From Armillaria gallica (Eukaryota; Basidiomycota; Agaricomycetes; Agaricales; Physalacriaceae): a stretch of 64,000 nucleotides of DNA. The position numbers and the translations under genes were made by a program. Of the stretch, positions 32,171 through 41,837 are shown one piece after another. Under the pieces are notes generated by a model that worked only from the letters and a program-made list of their open reading frames with translations, was not told where the DNA came from and made no database searches. The stretch is from contig JBANDB010000004.1 in NCBI GenBank assembly GCA_037576215.1, forward strand, positions 5,270,001 through 5,334,000, given 5' to 3'. Every line of letters begins with the position of its first letter. Positions within the stretch are counted from its first letter, which is position 1.

Positions 32171-33036
32171 TCAGCCTCCAATTTGAGAGCAAAACATGAA
32201 ATCGTAGCTAAAGGGTTCGAAGGGAGATGAGATCAGCTGGATATTGAATTGACGACGACATGTTCCAACATTTGAGGCATACAAAGAGAGTTGTGTAAAT
32301 AGTAAAAATATGGACCCAGGGAGTATCTACATTTTGCTAACACAGACAACATGCTTGCATAGAATGACCGGAGACCTCGGACGCACCGAGCCGTGGAATA
32401 CCAAGGCGCAAGCGAGGAAACATAAAGCCAATAACATACTCATTTTCACCAGCTGAAAAGCGACGAAAGCATTCTTTATACGTGTAAAAACAACATGTTT
32501 AAGTTCCAGAGCGAGATGGCAAGAAATGAAAGGGATAGAAGCGAGGAACGCATCAGCAAAACCCAGAATTGGTCTTTCCGGGCTTGGTCTTTTTTAGCCA
32601 CCTTTCCGCCTCTTTCTCTTGGGTGATCGAATCTTGGTCTTGGCAAACTGGGTCTTCTGTGTCTTTGTCGTCTCGTCGCTAGGGTGGTCTCTTTTGAATG
32701 ACTTTGCAGTACAAATGTACAGTTGGTATATTTACCAACTGCAACTGGAATTACTATAGCACAATTTTTTTTAATACTACACATTCAGTATAATAGAGAA
32801 CGTGTGTCCAAGATGATGCTGCAACGTGTAGAAGGTCCGGGAGGGAGAGCAAACGTTTGAAACGGCAGAATAGAACGCAAGAGGAACAGAAAAACTGCTA
32901 AGTTCTTTCAAACTCCGCCAGGTGCCTGCGCACAGGCCAATCACATCATCACACGTGATGTTGACTTTTGGATCCGAAATTCATTTCGAATTGATCTCCA
33001 CGTCTCTTCTCTTTCCCCCCCATCCTTGTTCAAAGG

Positions 33037-33615
33037 ATGCCCTCAACGTCGAACCTCAGCATCGAAATAGCACGTCGAATTTGGACCCAAAAATGTATCA
33101 CGCTCTTGCAAACAAGGTGCAGGGGTGGTGTGGTGGATATCGCATCCAGGGATGCCGGCGGATGGGTTCAAATGGGCTTTGCATATGGTATGTTTCTCTC
33201 TCTGGGGCTGGTTCTTCGAGCGCTGATGTCCTTCTACTCCAGTGTGTTGCCATTTGTCTAAAGGTAAGTCCCTAGTCCAGGAGATTACTGTTGCTTACAG
33301 CAGGTACATTCAAGGCTCATGCAATTTTTTTTCGGTGCGGCACTCGGATTCAAATGCCATTCAAATCGATCCCGATGACTGCAGTACCAATGGGACAAGA
33401 TCCGGCATTATAGGTGGGCTGGGGAGACTACGGAGAGCTGCTCTGGTACGTTTGATGTCCGTTTTGGTTTCTTATACCAATTGCTTACTGTCTGTATGTC
33501 ATGTTTGCTTCGTAGACCTATGCTGACGTGGGATCTAGTCATGAGTCGGCATTGAATGCTTGTCGGATAGCCAGGTGGCACATTGCTCGGGTTGGGTATA
33601 CGAAGATGGCAAGTT
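33037..33615 (+). CDS. Possible captured multi-exon gene fragment, unknown
   Basis: ATG 33037 opens a frame (IEIARRIWTQKCITLL, RDAGGWVQMGFAYG). Plausible GT-AG introns follow at 33188-33242 and 33264-33300 and further on near 33447-33516. The last exon-like piece reads TYADVGSSHESALNACRIA. The pieces look like a coding gene cut by introns, but I could not fix all the joins and recognise no family. It lies inside Helitron unit A, so it may be a gene fragment picked up by the element. Confidence 0.3.
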
Positions 33616-33899
33616 CCATCATTTTGCGATGTCGACTCTGTGAATTCTTGTTGCGCTGATGGAATTCCTGTGCGTCTTTATAGTTTAAATAGCTTTTCTA
33701 TATGTTAGCTGTTGTAGTGTTTATTGTATTATGTAGATAACAATATAATGGTATTCCAATGCTCTTCAAACCTGTCGGAATAGATAGAAAAGGGAAGATC
33801 AATGGTTTTCCCAAGGTAGGCACAGTGCTTGTCAAGACGAAATTGTTCTTGTCAAGACTTTGTACCTCAGTTGGACAAGACCATCGGTCTTTCGTCTCT

Positions 33900-33946
33900 T
33901 TGATCTTTTTGATCTTGTACAAGACCAAAAAGATGGGAAAGATCAA
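33900..33946. repeat. 47-base imperfect palindrome
   Basis: TTGATCTTT at the left end and AAAGATCAA at the right end flank a centre TTGTACAAGA, with GATCTT/AAGAT arms between. It would fold into a long hairpin. It sits among dispersed TTGGTCTT and CTTGTCAAGAC copies in unit A (32560-32670 and 33830-33890). Confidence 0.6.
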
Positions 33947-34289
33947 TGCTCGGGTTTGCTGATGCGGTGAGGGCGATGCAAAAAAGGTCATCGGTGTTGA
34001 ATGTAAAGTTTGCAGTAGCGATTGTTTGGCACACTGCGGCAGGGGACTGCGACCTTCAACACGTTAGCTAATTTGACTCGCTGCGCTCGCAACTAAAAAA
34101 ATCTTGCACAGCGCTACCAGGTCAACGTCGATACCAAGCATTCTTCAAAGCAGTCGGTGGCCATAATTAATGAGGGAAGAGATCCCCGAGAAGAAGTAGC
34201 CTGGCGGCCCTAGCAAGCTGCTTTATAGATACTGGTGGAACTCGTGAGGAAGACAAGGAGAAGAACGAACACATGACGGAATATCAGGC

Positions 34290-34372
34290 CTAAAAACAGA
34301 AGAACCAATGAAAAGCTCGAGTTGTGTAGCCAATGAGAGTGGGGTTCCCACATTCACTCGTTGTATAGTAGA
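34290..34372 (-). repeat. Helitron 5' terminal repeat, unit A
   Basis: About 83 bases shared with 47721-47804 and 63647-63730: TCTACTATACAACGAGTGAA, then GTGGGAACCCCAC (an inverted repeat), CTCATTGGCTACA and CTTTTCATTGG. Confidence 0.75.
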
Positions 34373-34820
34373 CTAGCGGGGACCCGTGAAGTGTTGTATT
34401 TTTCAGGTAAAATACATCGAAACACATAGTATAATTATATGCAATAAAGAGATAACAGCTTGGACGGCATATAATAGGAAGCAATGGCGAGTAAGGTGTA
34501 TATTCAAAAAGTAGGAAGAAGAATGACACTCGATGTATCCCACGCCAGGCATTAACCCCCCTATAATCAATTAAAGAACTGCAGCAGCAAAGCAGTGCTT
34601 AATGTATTATTGCCTGCCCTTGTAATATAGGTCTCATTAATTATCCTCTACAGTGGTTCCAGCAACAGGCGGGCGACCGGGGGGGTTATTTGCGCGCTCG
34701 TGCGCTCCCCCGCCCATTGCACCCGCCAGAAATCGGGTGGATAATCGGTTAGGGTGATAAATTTAGATTTTCGCCCTTGATGTTGTATTTTTAGGTTTTT
34801 TTTCTACAGCTGTCAGTCCA

Positions 34821-34973
34821 TACCGCGAATCCGTCGCCCTCCATCGGAGTGAGCACTATTATTGGATCCCTCGTGTGTCCTCCCCTACCGCGAATCCGTC
34901 GCTACGCTCTGGCGTGAGCGCTATTATTGGATCCGCTTACGGGTGTGAGCACTATTAATGGATCTCGCGTGTC
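34821..34973 (+). repeat. Three imperfect direct repeats
   Basis: TACCGCGAATCCGTCGC, then GTGAGCACTATTATTGGATC, occurs at 34821-34868 and again at 34886-34934 (GTGAGCGCTATTATTGGATC). The second half occurs a third time at 34944-34973. No coding frame spans it. Confidence 0.6.
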
Positions 34974-35351
34974 ATGTCTTTCCTATGTGTTGACATGTTT
35001 TTCCGACTTTGGTCATTCCCATTTCCTGATACACGCCTACAACTAACCGTTGGACGCGACATGTTTCAAGCATTCATCGTCTCCATCATTCCCCTCTGTA
35101 CTATCCTTCGTATGTTTTTCCCCCCATGATGCAAAAGAAATATTTATTCGATCTTTCGTCTGACGAGGCATGCTCAGCCTCGCCCTGAAAATGTTGAAAC
35201 AAGAGACTTTGAAGTCGGTCGCCTTGATGTCGAACGCGTAATTCCATCCAAGTCCGGCCTCTCTGTGCGCTTAAGTCCGAGGACCACGTTTCAAGATATC
35301 AAGACACATCAAAATTGGCACGTCGAATTACAGACACAAGTATTTGCTACA

Positions 35352-37162
35352 CTACGTCTTCCTCACTCTACGCTTAGGAGCTTTTGGCGCACGAACTTGA
35401 GCTAGATCTCCTGCGAGCTCCGCCCGCTCCGCCCGCTCCGCCCGCTCCGCCAGCATCAGGATCTCCTTTGGCGCAGGTCCTGCACGTACTCTTTTTGGCC
35501 GCGTAATCACCAGGCTCTCGTCGACTTGGGCTCGGGATCGTTGGCGTTTGCCACTTTTGGCCTCTCTTGGGTGTTCAACTATCGGATTGATCGTACCATG
35601 GACGGGGTTCTGAGAAGACGCATCGGCCGAAGACTGCTCCTCTGATGACAGCGTATCATCATTCACCGGGTCTTCAGGCTGTTTCCCAGAGCAATCGTGT
35701 CCCTCTGCTGGGCCAGCGCCCTCGATTTCTATTGGTTCGTGAGTGTCGTTTGTGTCTGCGTCTATGTCGAGGCCGGGAATGGTACGTGAGGGGGGTATCT
35801 GGTCGTTGTCTTCAGGGACACGAGGAGAAGGCGGAGCAGGGTTAATTGCTTGCCGGGCTTCCGAAGCATCGCCTTCGATATCGATGTTATCCGCGGCTCC
35901 ACTGACAGCCTTGTGGCCTTCTGTGCTTTTGGTATTCGTTCCGGCTCCTGTAACAACGTCCTCATCAAGCTCCCTATTCCCATCTTCTTCAACATCTGGA
36001 CTTGGCTTTCTGGGGCTCCCTACACGGTCTTGAGATGAACTTCCAGGAGCGTTTACATCTCGTTTAAGAGCTCGAGCCAAACGAACCTCCGGCGCTGTCA
36101 TGAACACGTACGTCAAAGTGTACAAACTATTTATGGCAAATTCACGTACGATAAACCTCTCGAAGAAATCTAGTGAACGGCATTAGGTAATTTTCCTTGA
36201 AATGAGGATACACCTGGCCGAACGTCCTTCCGTGCTGGTCTTCTCCCGCATGAACACTGAACTAAGTGTTAGTGCATCTTCTTCCGTGTACTAAGTATAT
36301 GAATATACACACCCATACGTCGTGATCTTACCATTTTCCCAAGGGTCTGGACCACCCACTATAGTTAGCATGGACCAGCCTGTTGCCTTTGACAGCGCCG
36401 CATTGAAAGCTTTGATTTGTCCAGCGGCATCACCAAGCGCACTAAAATTATTTAGAACCAAACAAAATTGCGGTGCGTATGAACGTACGCCGCGTACATC
36501 TCAGGAGTGGTGTGATCACTGTTCTCCGCTGTCGACGTGACTACCTGAGCCTCAGCCTGCTCTTTCATCCGTGCTGACACCTCCGCGTGCACCTCCGAAC
36601 TCTCTGCAGCAAACAACTCTTTCGTCGTATCCTTAATTATACGTAGCACCTCTGAACGAGAACTAACCCCAGCCTTTCGCTCATCTACCAGGGGTTTGAC
36701 GCGATCCTTGTAATACAGCTGCGAATACACCTCCTCTTCTTTCAGGGCACGCGTCCTCGCCTTGGGAAAGATATCGGCCACACGGACCGCGGTCTCAGTT
36801 TTTTTATTTCCGTGATTTTGATACCACTGTTTTACACGCTAGCAAGCTATTAGATGAGAACACCGCACTCTAATATTAATATTGCTTACCATGCGATCAC
36901 CCGCAGCTGTTCTATCACCCGTTATTGGATGCATGGCCCAAAATTTTGGCATGAAGTCGTTCAAGAAATTGTCGATAGCCGATACTTTCCCCTTGACAGC
37001 CTGCGCACCCCGATAGTCAGGGATCCCTGTCTCCAGGAACGCCCACAGTTCGGGAGTCGCCCAAGGTTTCGGGCCAGGTTTCTTCCGTGCGGGTACAGTC
37101 GAGGTGGCGCTTGTCGGATCGGGTGGTGGCGGTGATAGTGATTTAGGCTTTGATAGGTCCAT
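35352..37162 (-). CDS. Five-exon gene of unknown function, 533 aa, element cargo
   Basis: Exons in coding order are 37162-36890, 36838-36489, 36441-36313, 36256-36150 and 36094-35352. Introns are 47-56 bases GT-AG and the model closes at 533 residues. Residues 1-90 are Pro-rich, then basic with an AT-hook-like KKPGPKPW, then a compact globular part (ATPELWAFLETGIPDYRG, FLNDFMPKFWAMHP). The middle (VYSQLYYKDRVKPLVDERKA, IIKDTTKELF) and VHAGEDQHGRTFGQVYPHF resemble a protein type that I recall as common near transposons in mushroom genomes; this is memory, not a search. The last exon is acidic, then basic with likely nuclear-localisation clusters and an AER tripeptide repeat. A DNA-binding nuclear protein is a reasonable inference. 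Confidence 0.72.
35412..35452 (-). repeat. 9-base minisatellite coding for Ala-Glu-Arg
   Basis: CGCCCGCTC is repeated just over three times with minor changes, in frame with the last exon of the 35352-37162 gene. Confidence 0.7.
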
Positions 37163-37471
37163 CTGAACAGAATGTCATCGGAAGCTTGATATCACAAGGA
37201 TAAACATACCTTTTCTTCAATTTGCAAGCAACTACGTTTTGTAGAAAAATACGAGAATAAATTTTCAGTGGGATACGACCACAGTGCCTGTATAGTTATG
37301 CTCGGCTTCCACCCTGCCGTCCCTCCAGCCGAAATGCCAGGCAGAAGCTAATCTTAATTTGCTACAAATACTAGCAAATCTCCCGTGGGTGCTATAAAAA
37401 GTGCCGTGATCACTTACGGGAGCTTTTCATCCCTTGATTGATACCATCATCCGCCCCTGAACCTAAACCAA
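37163..37471. promoter_or_regulatory. Divergent promoter region with TATA box
   Basis: 309 bases between two divergent start codons. TATAAAA at 37393-37399 lies about 75 bases before the ATG of the plus-strand gene. The other direction shows no clear TATA box. Confidence 0.5.
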
Positions 37472-38220
37472 ATGGCCCAACAAAAGTTCAACCTCGCCCC
37501 TGAAGCCCTCGCGGTGCTTTTTGAGGCGCTCAATGCCCTCACCAGTAAGCTTATTCGTGCCCGCAGTATTGCCACCTTCATTGACTTTCTTTTAGTCCAC
37601 GATGCAGCACCTCCCTCCACTCCTGCGACGTCTGCTCCTGGAGAGCAAGACGGTGACGCCGGTGCAGCGAGCACGGCGCCAACGTCTGGTCCTGAAGTGC
37701 CTGTGGCGCTCTCTCAAGGCAATGCTGGTGTCTCCCTGGCTGGTAAGTGCTCACCTTTCCTTCACATCTATCAAGCTGAATCTCTTTCTAGTCGCCGGTA
37801 CATCTTCCGAGATGCCTGTCGTTGCCCGTCAACTGTTCCCCAGGGCTACGGGTGCGACATTCCCAGCGCGCATGCCGGCGCCGCCAGTAGCCTCATCTTC
37901 TCGTGTGCCGCCGACTCAACAACCACCAGCGCAGGTCCATTCTGGTTTCCATTGCTCCCACTGTGGAGCCTTCAATCCCGCTGTCGGACAGTCGTCGGAA
38001 GCATGGTATGTGGTTACTGCTGGCCGCGAGGTGGGCATCTTCTCGAACTGGTACGTTCTTCGTTTAATCCTTGGATCTTACTCACTCGAGATATAGGGAA
38101 GTCGTTCAGCCTTTGGTCTTGGGGGTAGCGCATGCCTGCCACAAGAAGTACAAGACCCGTGCCGAAGCTGAGGAGGCATTCCAGGCTGCCCTCGCGCAGG
38201 GCAAGGTTCGTGTACTTTGA
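37472..38220 (+). CDS. Stand-alone RNase H1 N-terminal (viroplasmin-like) domain protein, 217 aa
   Basis: Exons are 37472-37742, 37792-38050 and 38097-38220, with two GT-AG introns of 49 and 46 bases. The model closes at 217 residues. The first 90 residues are helical then Ala/Pro/Ser-rich, and a CxxC pair (HCSHCGAFN) sits near residue 150. The last 50 residues fit the RNA:DNA-hybrid-binding fold of RNase H1 and caulimovirus viroplasmin (AWYVVTAGREVGIFSNW, then CHKKYKTRAEAEEAFQAAL). There is no RNase H catalytic domain. The family binds RNA:DNA hybrids or double-stranded RNA; a role with the mobile elements is inference. It is divergent from the gene at 35352-37162. Confidence 0.75.
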
Positions 38221-39613
38221 GTCGGCGCAACATTTTTTTTTTCTTGGACATTATTACGTCGACTATCGCTATCCCTGCTCCTGTTTTCTTACATTGCTCT
38301 GTCTCGCTATCTTTTTTTTTTTTATCTCTTTTATGTTTGTCTAAACCCCCCCCAAAAAAAATTATCTCTAGTACCGTAGTTAGATGTAGCTAGCTCTAAA
38401 AATAAATACTGTGATTATACCCTGTAAAAAAGCTCCCGCGGCGACATGTTTCCTCGGTGATATCGGTTATTCTTCACTTGGGACCTGATCTTGAGATTTC
38501 TCGGTCCGAGTTCCTCACGGCAGGTCGGCATCATCCGGACTTATTTGGTGGCTTGGTGGCTGCAACTATACAGCTCAACTTCGGGTAATACCGAAAGACT
38601 TCCCGTCAACCCAGTCCCTTCCAAAAAAGATCACCCAACATGGCACGCACCGACACAGATGAAAATCTACTGTAAGTATATTTTCCTGATCTCAGCCATC
38701 ATTATTATACAGATCTCTTTGCAGGGCAGCTGCATGGGCAATGGTCCGGTGGCGCAACCCTTCCCTGCCACGTTACCGAGGGTCAGTCGTCCCTTGATAG
38801 GGTTCATTTCATTTTCTGAATTTCACGCAGGCTGCAATCGATTCCACGATCTCTCAGCCTCAATGTAGATTCAACCTGGCAAACGGCAGTTGCTCGCACC
38901 TTTGATACGAACTTCCGATTAACAAAAATGCACCACAATTCGCATACGAGATCGGTTGGATCAACTACAGATCAAGAGGGTGTAGAGAGGATGTGGAGCT
39001 CCGCACTCCCTGTGGTGACTTACCGTACTCATAATCCCCATCGTATATTCCATAGGTCCCGCTTGTAGTTGAACGAGAAATCATTAACCTTTTCGCGACT
39101 GAATCACTCCCAAAACTGAGAGATATAACCTAAGTGTGCACCGCCGGCAAGTCCGGCACGACCCATCGTTAACGTAGAAACTCATCTCCCAGATGGTTCA
39201 GAATGAAAATAGGTAGTTGGGGCACGTAGACAACTCTTAAACAACTCTGAGGGCCTAGCATAAAAATATAAGAAGTGTAGGTACTGCTAATATGGCGCAG
39301 AGGGCCAAATGAATTAATATCATTATAAAGTCATCAGGCAAACGTAGGCTGATATCCGCTAGTGATCCATGCCCAAGTAGCCGGTTCCATCTTTAGCAAT
39401 CTCACCACACTTTCGTGCGTCCTTCCTCCTGTTGAATCCGCCGCGTTCAGACTCAGTACAACGACTATTATCCATTTATGAAGCCAAATTTCAATCGCGT
39501 TCATCTCAAGCTATTGATATTCATTTAAAATCATTAGATTCGGTGAAGTGTGGACCCTGCATTCCAGTCACGGCATCTTCACTCGGCACACTTTTCACCC
39601 TTCACGGCTGACC
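38221..39613. other. Non-coding stretch before the KDZ trio
   Basis: No gene is supported. It contains T-runs just after the RNase H1-domain gene (38230-38330) and scattered short inverted repeats (for example around 39135-39165). I could not identify the terminal inverted repeats of the KDZ element. Confidence 0.4.
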
Positions 39614-40432
39614 ATGACAGACGACGATGGTAATGCCACCGACTCCGCTGCCACACTCACGCCCAGTTCTGGTGCCATAACCGCCAGCACGTCACAACCT
39701 GATCTACCTCGTCGGAGACCGCGCGGCCGTCCACACAAGTACAACACAGAAGATGAAAAAGCTGTTGCCCATGCCCTGGCGCAGCAGGGCTACTATCAAA
39801 GGTGAACTCGGTCTCAACGCACTGGAAATTCAATTAACCTCTCCTCCCTCACAGAAATCGCGACATAGTTTGCAGGAAGGCGCGTCGACGCTATACCTCA
39901 TCATCAGACAACCATGAACGAGACCGCCGGCATGTGTCTTCCAAGGAGCCATGTCGACCTCGTCGTCCGTCAGCTGCCTACCCGTACGCCATCTATATCA
40001 TGCAAATTTCTTCCTGAGCCATATCTAATGGTGCCTAGGTCCGTGCCCAAACCGACTACTCTCGACGAATGGAAAGCTGGCATCACCAAAAACTGGGCTA
40101 GACTCACTCGACGTCTCAACAACGAACCCCCCGTCACGCTTGCAGCCGCTGTGTATGCCCAGGCAAGCGAGGAACATGTCACCAACCCTGGTGCCATGAT
40201 TTCAGAGGCGCTCGAACCATTCAACAGGTTGCACAACCGTGTGACCGTAATCGTTACTGGAATTTATCGACGGATGGGCTGTACTGACTTATGGAAGGAC
40301 GCCGAGCAGCTTTGTCGTGATGTACAAGATGTGGTGGACCTGTTACAGGATCTCTTATGTTCAGCACTTTCTGGAGTCAGCGAGCTCAGGGCGGCATTCA
40401 GGCAAGGCCTACTAGCATTTCAACTACAGTAG
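39614..40432 (+). CDS. AT-hook protein, three exons, 236 aa, KDZ-associated
   Basis: Exons are 39614-39801, 39855-39983 and 40039-40432. Introns are 53 and 55 bases, and the frame closes at 236 residues. An AT-hook-like RRRPRGRPHKYNTEDEK at about residues 38-54 suggests binding to AT-rich DNA. A basic Arg-rich stretch follows. The C-terminal 130 residues are helical (LDEWKAGITKNWARLTRRL, LWKDAEQLCRDVQDVVDLL) and of no known family. It is the first of three genes in the same direction ending with the KDZ transposase. A role in element binding or regulation is inferred from position and the AT-hook. Confidence 0.65.
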
Positions 40433-40826
40433 GATAGTTTCGTTTGTACAGACAATTTAGTCCGCGGATACCGGTCGTGTTCCCATTTAATCGCATTTAC
40501 TTTGTAATGTCACACCACTGTGACATGTTCAACCAGCTGGTTTGTCACGTTCCCTTCACTGCCACTTTCCACTTGCCTACCCCGCTACACACTTCCTACT
40601 TCATCATGGGGCGTCGTCGTCGCTGCCTACACCGCTACACACGTTTCTAACTGGACTGGGACACATCACTTCACAGATTTCCCCATGTGTCAGAGCTGGC
40701 TTCTCATACGTCTTCTGGCTCTGTCGACGACTCATAAGACTATATATGGCTGGCGCCATCTTCAGACGTCTTTAGCTCCTCGCTTTGTAGGCTCGGTCCC
40801 TCCACCTCTCCTGGTCACTGTAGAAA
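40433..40826. other. Intergenic in the KDZ trio
   Basis: No gene. A TATATA stretch near 40740 may belong to the promoter of the next gene. TGCCTACCCCGCTACACAC recurs twice (40573-40591 and 40625-40642, imperfect). Confidence 0.4.
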
Positions 40827-41682
40827 ATGGACGATGATGATGATAAGAATGTATGGGGTTTGCCACCACGTCCGGTATGAATTGTTCACGTTGCTGTGAA
40901 TGTTTTCTACATCTAACGGTTTTCCTTGGTGTCTAGAAACGGATCCCCCAAAAAAATTTCAGTGGACCCATGCGACGTGCATTGAAAGAACATCTGGATA
41001 CATATGTGCATGCAATCGAGCAGGAGGAGACGGCTAACTTTTGGGAGTGGTTCCTGTGGATGTGGGTCAGACGGTTCCCCGAGAGTGTCACGAATTCTTG
41101 GGCCAAGGAATACCGGGCCAGCGTACGAGAGTGCTACCATGTGAGTAGACCTGTCACTGCAACCTTCCCTCCCTGACTGAATTTATTGCCTAGCACCTCG
41201 AGTACCAACTGGATCGCATGGGCGGGCAGGTCGCCAAGAACGAACTCCCCATGTCTAAATTCATGTTCAGTAACTCCCAAGAAGATAGCGACTCCTCGGT
41301 GTCTTCCAGGTCTAGCGAAGACTCATCTATGTCAAACGAGGGGTCGTCACACGAAGGATCATCATCTGGCATGGACAAGAGCAGCAGTGACCACTCAATG
41401 TCCATGTTGGCTCGGGCAGACGATGGCCATGACATTCTCTCGACGGATGCAAAACAAGGAGCGAAAGCCAAACGTGTTGGGCTGGACTTGAGGATGTGAG
41501 CAAAGACTAGACTTCTATACTGGCGAGCAGCGCTGCCGACGGGTAGTGACAATGATCCGGCTGAGTGGGAGCGTCTCGATGTTGATGCCTGGGTGACAGC
41601 CACGGGATATGATGAGCTAGAGGTGGAAGTGCTGGTGACCAGCATGACTGTGGGAGGGGTAACTACTGTTTATGAGATCTAA
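40827..41682 (+). CDS. Acidic Ser-rich protein, three exons, broken by one TGA; KDZ-associated
   Basis: Exons are 40827-40874, 40937-41140 and 41194-41682, joined in phase 0. A TGA at 41497-41499 ends the frame after 185 residues. The same frame then stays open for 61 more codons to TAA at 41680-41682 and reads protein-like (LLYWRAALPTGSDNDPAEW, WVTATGYDELEVEVLVTSM). A CGA (Arg) to TGA transition is therefore the likely cause. The start MDDDDDK is acidic. The middle is Trp-rich (NFWEWFLWMWVRRFPESV). A long Ser/Asp/Glu run follows at about residues 100-150. No known domain. It is the middle gene of the trio; readthrough or a sequencing or assembly error cannot be excluded. Confidence 0.55.
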
Positions 41683-41837
41683 GAGTTTCATAGTGTCTTG
41701 TAATTATTTCGCCGCAACAAGTGTTTTAAATCCGTCTTAGTATACGTTGAGAATAAGGTCTGTAGTGCACTTAATTTGGCCGAGTTTGGTTGGCGAAGTC
41801 AGCGTGCTTAGCTAAAGATAAGGGCCTCACGATCACC

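Larger units (their letters stand above)
31769..34372 (-). mobile_element. Helitron-like unit A, non-autonomous, 2.6 kb
   Basis: The minus strand starts TCTACTATACAACGAG (34372 downward) and ends CGGGTCCCCGCTAG at 31769, with a short CGGG-TC-CCCG hairpin just before the CTAG. The base after CTAG is T, as expected for Helitrons, which insert between A and T. The first 80 bases match the start of units B and C. Inside is a relic of the Rep N-terminal exon (about 32090-32170) and a possible host-derived gene at 33037-33615, but no Rep or helicase core. It is directly joined, without a spacer, to the CTAG end of unit B. Confidence 0.7.
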
